NCBI RefSeq assembly: GCF_032854445.1
Contig: NC_088301.1
Location: 55,353,187 to 55,417,186, forward strand
DNA: 64,000 bases
Reading direction: 5' to 3'
From: Liolophura sinensis
Taxonomy: Eukaryota > Mollusca > Polyplacophora > Chitonida > Chitonidae
Positions 13,801 through 23,193 of the stretch are shown one piece after another. A program made the position numbers and the translations under genes. The notes beneath the pieces are model-generated. The model saw nothing but the letters and a program-made list of their open reading frames with translations. It did not search any database and was not told where the DNA came from. The first letter of the stretch is position 1; every line of letters begins with the position of its first letter.

Positions 13801-16800
13801 TGCTTCTCCCGGCCAGGAGCACTTCAGCCACCCAATTGTTAACAAGCACTTTAATATGCTTCATACATGCCGGTGCTATGAAAGTCTAGCTATTCTCCCT
13901 TATACCCATCTAAATGTATAACTCGCAGATGTTCTAATGCCTCTTATATGCTTTCCATTTTTATACCTCTGTCAGTGCTTCCTGTCAACTCATTGAAAGA
14001 AAAAAAAATAATTCTGTTATAGCTACTTTATTGGTGCTTGGAATTTGATGTGTTGATTGCAATTCTTCTTGTTGATATTATACTGCTACATGCTATACAA
14101 TCTACATCTCATTCTGCAGACCTTTCCTTGTACGAGACACCACTACTGCCATCTGGTGTTCTAATAGGGGCATGTCTGAAAGCGAACTCATTGAACTACT
14201 ACAGGTAAGAGATATGTGAAAACATGTTCTTTCTTCTGTTGTACCATCGTCAATTGATTTATTTATTTATTTGAATGGTGTATTACATTGTACTCAAGGT
14301 TATTTCACTTATGTGACGGCGGCCTGCATTATGGCAAGAGGAGACTGGGCAGAGCCTGGGGGAACCCATGACCACCTATAGGTTGTTGGCAGACCTCCAC
14401 ATTTACGACTGGAGACATCATCATGACATTGGTACATTAGTCATTTAGAAAGTAGATTTTAGCCAGTTTTTATCACTAGAATCTGTGCTATATCCAGAAA
14501 GCGCAATCCTAATAGTATTACACTGGTATTTCAAGCATATTCTGAGAACATTGTTCTGCCCAGACTGATAAAATTATTCTTGTTGTGAAGTCCTTAAATT
14601 GGCCAACCCAACCAATCTAGTTTTGTTTCTGTAAGCAAGTTAAAAAGGTGCATAAATAGCACTGAAAATTGCTCTTTCATTTGCGAAAAGGTTGAGGAAT
14701 TTGGGTATTCAACAGCATTTGTATGGTTATTTACATGTACATATAGGTGGTCATTATATACCAATGTGTACATCTTAAGAAAATTACATCTATTCTCCAA
14801 AGGCTTGTTGTTGATTTACTCCATGCACTCAGGTTTCGCCCAACAACAAAACTACTGAATACATGTAAGTGTGAACTGTGTCGCCTACATATAACATCTG
14901 TTTCAAATTATTACGAGCCTAACAGTAACAAATCCATGAAACTGTGAAACAGTTTTTGGTCTTTTTACTTTTAGATGTACTCGTTTTCTATTTATGGTGT
15001 TTTTCACTGTTTTACTCTTTGAATTAAGATATACACGTTCCACGGCTTTTTCAACAGATGGTTTTGTATTAATTAATATAGGTTAAGTCGGCTATGTGGT
15101 CACCATTCTACCTGTCCTTGGTGGAAAGTCTTGTCAACAGAAATGGTATCCTGAACTTCTTCCATGATCACCTGCGGCAGGCTGTAGAAGACAGATACCT
15201 GGTGACTAATGCGGCCAAGCAAGAGGGCTACCTTAGACTTGCCAACTTCTTTTCAAGCAAACCACTGGACAACAGAACCGTAACTAAATTATATTTGGAC
15301 CAGTCCATCTGCATAGAATACATAAACAAGTGTGATCTTTTTAATGAAATGTCGATGGAAGATGACAGCCAGCCATCCTAATTCTATATGGATAAAAAAG
15401 TCATCCAATCATCCATTTTCTGTGAGAGTGTCAAAATTTCAAATGAAATTGTAATTTCTTATGGAACAAGGTTATAATATTGCTTGACAATATAAATTCT
15501 GAGTAATTTATTGTACAACAAATTCCACATAAAATAATGGAAAGAAACATACCAAATTTGATGATTGAAATTTTGGCTTAGTTTAAGATCGCCTTTTAAT
15601 CCTCCATCCTAATGTGATCTTACATGAAGGATCCTACAACCAATTCATCTAGGCTATTTATGCATGTAGGATTATGGTGTGGTCTAAAACAAATATTGTA
15701 TGAGCTGAACAAATCTTTCTTGTTTTATGTCTGTCAACCAGAATTATTTATCACTTTGTGGTATGTGTTTGTGTAGGAATATGAAACTTTACTCTAAATT
15801 TTCTTTGAGATATATTTTCTTTTACTGTAGGTGGTAGAGCTGCCATTTCTGCTGGCAAAAGCTGGAGAGTTGGAAAGACTTAAAAAATTCATCACTAATT
15901 TGGAAGTTTTCAAGAAACTTATCACTAATGAGGACGGAAAATTTGATCTCATCAAGTCTTGGAAAATGGTAAGGCGTTCATAAATCCTCAAAGCACCAAA
16001 TTAATTTTATGCTTCTATTAATTCTTCAACCATGTCAGCAGTCAATATTTTGAAACATTCTGACATAACAAAGGGATGGAGAGAAATAATTTGCATAGTT
16101 TCAGGAAGCTTGCATCTTCACGGACACAAAAAACTCATTTTTATTAACATTTTCATAATAAACGTATGCATAAATTCCACTGAAAAAAGTGCTTTAGAGA
16201 TTGAAAAAGTTGAATAGTTAGGGTAGTATTCATCTAAGTCTCCTATTACTGTTTTTACGTCACAATACGTAACCCAGTATTTGTTGACAGTTAGGGGACT
16301 TTACTGAGGTAGAGAAGGCATATCTTGCTGAGGTGGAGAATATTCCTGAAGCAGAGAGGAATACCCAGGATTTTCAGATATTGATGGCAGACCTAGGAGC
16401 ATTTTTCTTGGATTTGGGCTTGCTGGATGCTTCAAAGTATGTTGAAGTAATAAAACTTCTAAAGTTTTCAATGGAATAACATGATAGTATAAGGTTTTAC
16501 TCTCTCTGATTATCACAACACATGCTCTGGTATGTCTTCCAGAAAGAATCTGCTATATGAATATAAAGGCAGTGGACGAACTATTAAATGTCATGTAAAT
16601 AATATTTCATTACATGGGGAAAAACGTCTTATTGTCTTAATTTTTATATATGTAAGATTATCATTGGTTTAAACAAAAGCCATTGTTAATTTATCCCTAG
16701 ATTGTAATGACCATGCTTATGAAAAACAGAGATGTCGAATGTAATTATTAATTTCTAAACAAAATGTATGTGAATTTCAGGATTTGCTTTTAGAATGTCA

Positions 16801-19800
16801 GTTTGGTATGTATTTCACTTATTTACTTTAAATATGACGTGACATGCAGAGGGTCTTGATAAACGAAGAATTAATAAACACGGCCCAATGTACGTTATAT
16901 GTACTTTCTAGGTGTGTATTTGAGGGGTTGTTGTCAGAAATGGAAGAGTGGTACAGGGACCATCATGGCCGCATTGTCTATAATGCAGCTGATTACTCAT
17001 GGAAAAAATGCTGTGTCCACCCAGAGGTTATTAATGTAAGTACAGCTCAAATGAGGCATGTTTGGTTGTCTCCAGACTAACATCCTTGAATTTCTTTGAT
17101 TCACAACTTGCACTGAGTTTCTTGGAGTTCAAACTTAAATCAAAGCCTTTAATGAATGGTCTGCATAGATTTGTTCTCAAATTAATGTTTATATCAGTAT
17201 GCTCAAAGTGGTTATACATGTGTTTCTCCTCCAGGAAAAAATTAATCTAAATCTGATGCAATCACTAGATGGTTTGCTAAAGATAGGGTACTCGTTGATG
17301 TTTTTATGTGCGTATACTCTAGTAAGCTTTTGTGGAGATGGTACAAGCGTGTGTGACTGGGGCATGATCAGTATACCACCATTCCTTGTGCTCATTTCTT
17401 TGCATTTTATTCAGATGTACTGTATTGCTGATATTTGTTGTTTAATACCTGTGATTACAGGTGTTGCAGAGATTAGGGGACTGTTTGCCAGAAACAGGAT
17501 GATTTGGATACAGCTGAATCATACTATTTAGAGGCTATTTCAAGACAGAACAGAATTACATCTCCATCTGAAGAATTAAAGGTACATATATGCTGCTACA
17601 GTTGGTACATGTATGTGACTTTATCCCAGTATCATATGCTCGATGTAGGGCTGGTTAAAAAGTGTAGAAAAGTGCAGAAATACGCCGTAGCCCCAGTTGG
17701 CTATTTCAGCATCTCTTTCCAACTTTGGCTCTTACTTCTCAGCTGACCCACCTCAGGCAATATCCCAGGTATATTCCATTTGGTAATGGCACACCAGCCC
17801 TGTATTTACGACATGAAAAATGATTTCTAAACAAGGTGGCCATTAGCCACGTCTTTTCAGAGTTAACACGCATGCACATTTCCAGGAATTATGACTTTTT
17901 TCAAGACCCATAACTGGGGTGAAGGCAAAAGGTAAATGACTGTGATGTGAATTTGGGTCTCGTGTGTCCTCACCAAATGGAATATACATGGGATGTTTGC
18001 GTATGCGGGTGAGCTGAGCGGTAAGAACCTCAAGTAATATCCGTTTTGTCCTTCTGAGATCATTTATAAAAGGTTTATCAGACTCGGTCTGAAACTGTGC
18101 ATGGTTTACCATTGGCTCCTGCTGTGGTTGTGACACTCTGCCAGCCCAGTACAAACATAGGAACAAAACAGCCACCTGGGGATACATAAGCAGATGCGTT
18201 TTCTTATAACAAGAAATGTTGTGTGGGTATTTCACAAGTTTTGAAATAGGGCTGAAGAAATATCATTATTTCAATGTCATTTCAGCAGTAGTATTGTGGC
18301 AAAAGATATGAAATTTCACAAATATATATCTTCAATAAACACATCAACTTTTGTAAATCACATTTACTTTGTGCAGCTTTGCGAAGGCCTTCTTGGACTT
18401 GCCGAGGTTTATTACCTTAAGGAGAATATGAAGAGGCAAAAAAGCTGCTATTGAGGTCAAGAGAGTTAGCAACCCATGTCCTCGGTCCCAAACATCATTA
18501 TGTAGCTGCCATCATCAGTAAGGTATGTTTTTTTTTTTGCTTACCCAGGCTGAGTATCAGTTATGGTTTTCATTATTTGTATAGCCTCATATCCATTTAT
18601 GATTCCATCAGTCAAATCACATTTTAGTTTTGAGATTGTATACTCTGTCCATTTGTTATTCCTGAACAGTCTGACCATTGAATTGCTATGCTAAGGAAAA
18701 ACAAAGAACACACACTATGATGTGATCACATTCTTGACTGTGTGTGTGTGACACAATGACAACTGTAGGCACATTCTTGAATGCGAGGTGTATTGAAAGG
18801 TGTTGACTGTACGAAGCAGGATGCCATGCATGGGCACATTATTGACTTTGTCAGGTGTGAGGTATGATTCCATGTATGAGATATAATATCATTTGTGAGA
18901 TATACTGCCAGGTGTGAGGTATGATTCCATGTATGAGATATATCATTTGTGAGATATACTGCCAGGTGTGAGGTATGATTCCATGTATGAGATATATCAT
19001 TTGTGAGATATACTGCCAGGTGTGAGGTATGATTCCATGTATGAGATATATCATTTGTGAGATATACTGCCAGGTGTGAGGTATGATTCCATGTATGAGA
19101 TATAATATCATTTGTGAGATATACTGCCAGGTGTGAGGTATGATTCCATGGATGAGATATAATATCATTTGTAAGATATACTGTCAGGTGTGAGGTATGA
19201 TTCCATGTATGAGATATAATATCATTTGTGAGATATACTGTCAGGTGTGAGGTATGATTCCATGTGATATAATATCATTTGTGAGATATACTGCCAGGTG
19301 TGAGGTATGATGCAAAATGTGAGATACCATGTCAGGTGTGAGGAATGATGTCAGGCGTGGGCAGACATGGACTGGCCGAGATATAATTTTAGGTGTCTTA
19401 GAGCCTGGCATACTAGTGATACAGCAACACAATTAATATTTAGGCATTGGTGTTGTGTTGAAGTGTACGTACCTGTTTATCTTTGAAGGTATTGTCTTCT
19501 TGGAGGTGTATATATAATCTGTGGTATGGCTTTTATTACATAGCTTGGACAGATGTGCTACAAGCAGGGCAGGCTGGATGATGCACTGGGCTACTTTGTG
19601 CAGGACTTGAAGTTGACTCGTGGGGATGTGGGGACAGCCCACCCACGCACGGCAGGAATCCTAAATGATGTGGGCCTAGTGTATGATGACCAGAGTAGCC
19701 CATTGGCCGGTCAGCTGTTTGAGGCAGCTTTAGCCATCTTATTGGATGTATACGGCTCAAATCATGTGGATGTGGCCATGGTCAGGTGAGACTAAGACAC

Positions 19801-20740
19801 ACATTAAGGATTTCTCTTGTATAATGCATGGCACTAAACACAATCAAATCAAAATTCTGTTAAAGTTCCAGTTCCTGCTAAATGATTTTTATGGTATTTT
19901 TTATCCCATCTGTCATGGCAATGAAAAAATGAAAGCAATAGTAGGACCCTTAAGTATTTCTTACTACATGATAAACACTGTATGGGTGAACAGGCTACAT
20001 GTATATCACACGAATATGGTGTAGTTGTAGTTCTGTAACCATGTATGATATGGAGTGCTTGTGAACCCCTTTAAATGAAATGGCATACATGTCTGGAGAC
20101 CAAGTATATGTCTTTCATATTCATAATACTATAATGTTACAAATGAAACTGTGTATCTACTCGTGACATAGTTCATCATAATGATGTGGATTTAGTTAAT
20201 ATTTAATAAACTGTTACAGTTTGAAGACTTTGCTTAAAGTTAATTCTGGTATTAAGTCTTGAAACAGTTTTGAACAACCAGGCCCAGAGGAACATGTTAC
20301 AGTAGAAACTGACACAAGATAACACTGCAGACATTGTGCTGTAATCAATTTTTCATATTTTTGGCTCAAAGTTCTGCTTCAAACTAGTGCCACCTCATAA
20401 ATTAAAAAGATATACAGCTTCCCCATTTAAAATGTTCGAAAATATATGCATTGGAAACAAACAAATTCTTAATGAACAACACCAGACATACAAGTATGTG
20501 AATTGATCCAAGGAAATGTGTAAGAAGCTTTCATTTCAATTTTATTGCAGACATTACCAATCATTATGTTTTGTCAATTTTGTTTCTTGCAGGTACAACC
20601 TTGGTGCATTTTACTTTGCCACAAGCTACTACGCCAAAGCCAAGTTCCAGTTCACAGAGGCACACAAAGTGTTTTTGGCGTTCTTGGGACCTGACCATGA
20701 AGATACAGTCGCTGCCTTAAGAGCCATGCAGGCTATTTGA
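353..20740 (+). CDS. FBA-DUF4062-NACHT-TPR protein (TTC41-like), possibly decaying
   Basis: This is a large STAND-class NTPase gene of about 29 exons, roughly 1,355 residues if frame breaks are ignored. The visible order is an unplaced N-terminal part, an F-box-associated (FBA) domain, DUF4062, a NACHT-type P-loop NTPase and a C-terminal TPR array ending at the TGA at 20738-20740. The DUF4062-NACHT-TPR order is that of TTC41 and of nephrocystin-3-like and NWD/TEP1-like proteins. Such proteins are expected to be cytoplasmic switches that oligomerise on nucleotide binding. No ligand can be read from the sequence. Exons from 4689 to 17035 keep consistent phases. The FBA exons and two TPR exons contain single-base frame breaks, so this may be a pseudogene in part, or carry assembly errors. 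The true start is not resolved and may lie upstream of the window. A possible polyA signal is at 22303-22308. Confidence 0.8.
1191..3701 (+). pseudogene. FBA (F-box associated) module of the TTC41-like gene, frame-broken
   Basis: Exons are 1191-1495, 1943-2112, 2540-2613, 2942-3065 and 3585-3701. They encode an FBA-type beta-sandwich as in FBXO2/FBXO6/NCCRP1: 'NLLENASG' at the start, 'GNWKVSEGG', 'YFSP' with 'PPIQVFEWYKEGCCGG', then 'FTEYGPGVRRVSIESF' and 'DDKYWGG'. FBA domains of F-box proteins can bind glycans or other substrates, but the glycan-binding loop residues cannot be judged here. No F-box is seen upstream. Single-base breaks are needed inside the first exon near 1347, at junctions 1495/1943 and 2613/2942, and inside the last exon near 3622. 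Several would be cured by one extra G. Labelled pseudogene for these breaks; assembly error is the main alternative. Confidence 0.7.
3660..4160 (+). repeat. Degenerate 31-bp minisatellite built from an exon-donor junction
   Basis: The 31-base unit 'agtttgctgatatcagcatg' + 'gtaagaggatc' matches the last bases of the exon ending at 3701 together with its splice donor. About 13 diverged copies follow in the intron. Several retain a near-perfect donor (catg|gtaaga). The first, reading-frame copy is the genuine exon end. See findings. Confidence 0.88.
4689..7826 (+). CDS. Linker and DUF4062 module of the TTC41-like gene
   Basis: Exons are 4689-4784 (linker, charged, ends YQEIQ), 5685-5849, 7042-7155 and 7656-7826, all joined in phase 0. 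The second starts the DUF4062 fold with 'REIRVFVSSTFRDMQGERE', the family signature. The next carries 'GVFFTYVDLRWGISSEQ' and the last 'CRPYFICMLGERFGW', ending near 'WVDSYRYNTSVTQ'. DUF4062 is a Rossmann/TIR-like N-terminal domain found before NACHT or NB-ARC in STAND proteins of animals and bacteria. The acceptor of the 5685 exon is 'aacagag' and the exon begins with GTAAGC, itself donor-like. No frame break occurs here. Confidence 0.85.
4817..4871. repeat. (TA)n microsatellite
   Basis: An uninterrupted TA run of about 55 bases begins 33 nt after the donor at 4785. Shorter TA runs occur near 12264-12283 and 29790-29828. No function is evident. Confidence 0.95.
5335..5575 (+). repeat. SINE-like dispersed repeat with tRNA-like tail
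   Basis: The stretch contains 'cccagtcacattattctgac', then 'cagtgctgagcgccaag' and a tail with 'taaccattaggccactga'. The first part is similar to 26585-26660 ('cagtcacatcatatcctgac'), showing that it is dispersed. Tails with 'aaccactagrcca' are typical of tRNA-derived SINE ends. It lies just upstream of the DUF4062 exon acceptor at 5685. Confidence 0.65.
6205..6930 (+). repeat. Duplicated segment with 20-23-bp tandem array (tgctttgatcatgatattac)
   Basis: A block of about 95 bases containing 'gacagaaaatgctccagtgg' and 'gagaattatgtacactgtat' occurs twice (about 6211-6305 and 6645-6745). Each copy runs into an array of 'tgtgctttgatcat(gat)att-ac' units in alternating 20- and 23-base versions. 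The whole block appears to have been duplicated after the array formed. It is intronic in the TTC41-like gene. Confidence 0.88.
7245..7413 (-). repeat. SINE-like repeat, minus orientation
   Basis: Read on the minus strand it has the family order: ATTTATTTATTT head, 'tattcaagaatacttcac'-type motif, 'ggtgagaggtaaccagg' core, then a tRNA-like tail with 'gggttttgaa' seen here as the complement side. It belongs to the same family as the copies at 14255, 37540, 38963 and 42709. Confidence 0.6.
8169..10314 (+). CDS. DUF4062-NACHT linker exons of the TTC41-like gene
   Basis: Exons are 8169-8285, 8486-8542, 9619-9744 and 10119-10314. They read LEVLHGVLNDMD, 'FFYLRSPVTTESIG', 'APYKVLCNQDKLIQNLM', 'YQPESEWHREKVYALRNRIE', 'CIDSDFPVG' and finally 'PLVILGESG', where the P-loop begins (split after GESG, phase 1). 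The exon at 8486 starts inside one arm of an inverted repeat (8309-8491). All joins are in frame. Confidence 0.85.
8309..8491. repeat. Short inverted-repeat element ending at a splice acceptor
   Basis: The left end 'gggcctatgagag' is mirrored by the right end 'ctcccataggcccc' (13-14-base arms, one or two mismatches), enclosing a GC-richer 150-base interior. The right arm contains the acceptor 'catag|GCCCC' of the 8486 exon. This is consistent with a small MITE or hairpin. No target-site duplication is clear. Confidence 0.45.
10325..10372 (+). repeat. Intronic partial copy of the P-loop exon end
   Basis: The intron starts with a near copy of the preceding exon: 'tctccacacacaagccccac' occurs at 10270-10289 in the exon and again at 10342-10361 in the intron. 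The flanking 'gaggact' is also shared. It is a local tandem duplication of about 50 bases. The copy lacks the P-loop and has no donor. Confidence 0.85.
11033..11125 (-). repeat. SINE fragment next to the Walker A exon acceptor
   Basis: In minus orientation the sequence runs ATTTATTTATTTATTTGATT, 'ggtgttttatgatgtactca', 'agaatatttcacttat' and the 'ggtgggaggaaacc' core, matching the family head. The (TTTA)n end stops 18 nt before the acceptor of the exon at 11144, leaving an A-rich tract where a pyrimidine tract would be expected. Confidence 0.8.
11144..14204 (+). CDS. NACHT-type NTPase core of the TTC41-like gene
   Basis: Exons are 11144-11273, 11584-11753, 12103-12182, 12842-13036, 13254-13387 and 14120-14204. 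Walker A is completed across the splice as GESGSGKSSL. Walker B is 'CVIVLDALNQLDD' in the second exon. Sensor-like 'LPPNVYMLLSTLPGR' follows, then the helical lid ('NPLNHSEKEEIITGYL', 'AEQTNNPLYLRVLLDE'). A winged-helix-like start is seen at 'RGMSESELIELLQ'. All joins preserve frame. Catalytic motifs are intact, so NTP binding looks preserved even though flanking modules have frame breaks. Intron 14205-15081 contains a further SINE copy. Confidence 0.88.
14255..14440 (+). repeat. SINE-like repeat, plus orientation
   Basis: The head (ttta)n, 'ggtgtattacattgtactca', 'ttatttcacttatgtgacgg', 'gcagagcctgggggaaccca' and 'gttgttggcagacctccaca' follow the family order also seen at 42709-42955. The tail is truncated or diverged. 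Confidence 0.82.
15082..17321 (+). CDS. Post-NACHT helical region of the TTC41-like gene
   Basis: Exons are 15082-15279, 15831-15968, 16291-16436, 16912-17035 and, less surely, 17235-17321. They encode 'SPFYLSLVESLVNRNGILNF' and 'FHDHLRQAVEDRYL', the winged-helix end common to NACHT/TPR proteins. Helical segments with 'ELPFLLAKAGELERLKKFI', 'GDFTEVEKAYLAEVENIPEA' and 'DHHGRIVYNAADYSWKKCC' follow. The first donor is CC|GTAACT at 15279; without splicing there the frame runs on to a stop at 15379-15381, a possible truncated form. The 17235 exon end at 17321 is a guess from phase. Confidence 0.75.
15485..15565 (+). repeat. Dispersed repeat copy (pair with 21270-21350)
   Basis: Shared words with 21270-21350 include 'aaattctg-gtaa-ttattg' and 'aaaataatggaaa', followed by 'acataccaaa'. 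The two copies are about 75-80% alike over 75 bases and in the same orientation. One is in an intron, the other in the 3' UTR of the same gene. Confidence 0.7.
17461..20740 (+). CDS. C-terminal TPR module of the TTC41-like gene
   Basis: Exons are 17461-17581, 18377-18522, 19544-19785 and 20593-20740. About five tetratricopeptide repeats are visible: 'DDLDTAESYYLEAISRQNRI', 'LLGLAEVYYL' with 'YEEAKKLLLRSRELA', 'LGQMCYKQGRLDDALGYFVQ', 'ILNDVGLVY...LFEAALAIL' and 'YNLGAFYFATSYYAKAKFQF'. These are protein-interaction repeats. The first exon has one surplus base near 17491-17495 (reads GAAACAG where GAACAG keeps frame). The second lacks one base near 18420 (AAGGAG where AAGGGAG keeps frame). Both exon lengths become multiples of three after that one change. 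The last two exons are intact and end at TGA 20738-20740. Confidence 0.78.
18848..19345. repeat. 54/57-bp minisatellite, about 8-9 copies
   Basis: The unit is 'ggtgtgaggtatgattccat' followed by 'gtatgagata-ta(ata)tc' and 'atttgtgagatatactgcca'. Copies are 54 or 57 bases, differing by ATA. Both lengths are multiples of three, so the minus strand stays open for 105 codons, giving an artefactual repeat peptide. The array sits in the intron between TPR exons 18522 and 19544. Confidence 0.93.
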
Positions 20741-23193
20741 ATGTGATATACAATATACTGCTGTGATTTAGACAATCTAATACCAAGTATTCAATGGATG
20801 GATCCACCACATCTGGTGTCCCAACACCTTGTGGCGATACTATTCATTCTATACCTGGTGAAAGCTATTGAACAGTTGTAACCAGTTTACATGTGGGACA
20901 TCAGGCAGACCGAAGTGCAACAACACTGCTTATGATTGGTTAAACATTTGCTCTTCATTGACAGTTTGGGAAGGTTTATTGGCTTAATTTTTTCTGTGAT
21001 AGTAAGTTGGAGATAAACCACAATCAAATAGGTTTATAGCTGCTAGTCTCTCTGAAATTGTGAAAGGCTACACAGATCTATGGACTACTTCACACGTCAC
21101 TATCCAACTCTCCACTCTGAAACACTGCACAAGTTTTGTCACTGTGGTATGAATAATTCTGTCAGTGTTATTTCATATCAACTTTGGCCCAAAGTAAACC
21201 TTTTAAGCTACCATTATTAATAGACTTGTTCAGATTTGGATACTGATATGGATACAGCTGAATTGACATGATCATTGAAATGGTAAATTCTGGGTAAATT
21301 ATTGTACAGCAGATTTCAGCTAAAATAATGGAAAAGGACATACCAAAAGACTGAAGTTGTGACAATTCTAAGAATGCTTTGTGATCCCTGTGCCAGGTGA
21401 CTTATATAACATTATGTAACACAGCTTCATTGTAAACAAAATTAACATTTGTATGCAAAGAATGGACCCTAAAACTGGATGTAATTTGTGTACGCACTGT
21501 AAGCATTAAGTATTATTACATTACTGATATTATTTTGATAATCAAGTTTGATGTGTCATCTTAATTAATATCTATATAAAATCCATTTATTGCACGTAAA
21601 CAGCATCTAGCAACCACTGCAAAAAGGATTTGATGAGGCAACATCATAATAAGTTGCAGCAAATGTGATGTAATAGTAGAGTGCTGGTGTCATGGATACA
21701 TACTGTCACATTAGATGTGCTGAATATCAGAAAAAAAGATCAACCTAACTGCCTTTTTTCACATAACTCATTTCACCAATATTATTGAACCATTCTGAAC
21801 TATGTAATTAGTTGCCTCCGACAGCTTAACCAATATACTGATAGTAATATGCCAAGAAATTATCAGGCCAATTCTGTATGGAGTCTCTTGCTTGTGCAAA
21901 CCTGGAATTTGCAGAGGAAATATGCTCTAGCATTTTTTGAGCTTTAGCAAATCACATGTAAAAATTGCTTGTGGACATAAATTGGTATCATTTTCTTGTG
22001 TAGATTACAATGTTCTGGGTTCCATAACAAACATTTTGTGGTATTTCATGTATTTTGTTTGTGCGGCAACACAACTTAATATTCTCAGGATGCTCACTGC
22101 AATAAGAAACACATTCCCAAGTTGTACTTTCCTTGTCACCTCAGTATTTGTTCAAAGGGTAATGCAGACATCCAAGGAAAACATTTTATACGTATCACAC
22201 AGTTGAGTTTTGTCTTATTTAATGGTTTACTCCAATCATTGACATGACTGCAATCTTGTAATGTATACTGAAAAATGCTTGTACAGTGTACAGCACAAAT
22301 CAAATAAATTAATTCACCCCTGGCCTTGAGCTTGGATCCATTTTTTTCTCATCTGCTGTTTGATGTTGAAAGATTTTTGTTTTTACCTTGACAAGGTTAA
22401 CGATAAACTGAATGGACTGTAGGTTTTTTTTATCAGCCATGTACATGAAATTTAACTTCTGCTTTTTATTTAATACATGCAAAGAAAATCAATTGGCATG
22501 CTGAGGAATGGGTTGTGGACATTTGGTTATGATCTTCATTGGGGATTGGTGACAATAAGCAGTTGACAGTTCTTGTAGGGTAAGTTTGTCAGTAACTTAC
22601 TAAAGTTGGGTGTTTACTTCATGGCACTCCAGTTTTCACACATAAAGTTGACCACAATCACATAAGTGAGAAATTTTCAGTTTAGGCTTTTTACTAGGAT
22701 GTGAAAGAATCTTCAGAACAAAACAATCACTGAAGTTTTATTTTTTGATCTTATTTTTAATACAGTTTTTTGAATATTGGTGTCAAAGCACTAGTGAGCA
22801 TTGACAAACACCATACAAAATCTGTAGGATATGAGGGATAGTTCATCTATATATTTTATCAAAAGTAAAAATTGTGTTAACATGACATCCATGATTATGA
22901 CTTGATGTTAGAACACTTAAACAGTTAAAAATCATATTTTTGGGTTCTATCAGATTTTGTGATTACTTAACCCCAATAATATTGGTGTAAGCATGCATAA
23001 AAATGACATTTAACATTTATCTCTATGATTATAATGTTCCTTTGTCAATATGAGCATTTCACACAAGCTGGCAGTTATGGTAACAAAAGATCATTCACAC
23101 TTTTTGATACATTCTGGTACAGCTAAAAGTCAATACTATAAATGTAGCTGAAATGGTCATCCAGCAACCAACATGTTTACGTGTAAAGGTGGT
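20741..23193. other. Convergent 3' regions; no gene seen
   Basis: This lies between the stop of the TTC41-like gene (+) and the stop of the LRR gene (-). It is AT-rich with only short ORFs. Candidate polyadenylation signals are AATAAA at 22303-22308 on the plus strand and TTTATT at 22737-22742, which is AATAAA for the minus-strand gene. A dispersed repeat copy is at 21270-21350. Confidence 0.6.

Noticed and set aside
17843-18235. Minus-strand 130-residue ORF in a TPR intron
   Set aside because: No recognisable domain, no conserved motif and atypical composition; probably chance or old repeat.
18851-19432. Reverse-strand ORFs with repeated LIHGIIPHTWQYISQM peptide
   Set aside because: They arise from a minisatellite whose unit length is a multiple of three; no start context or splice support.
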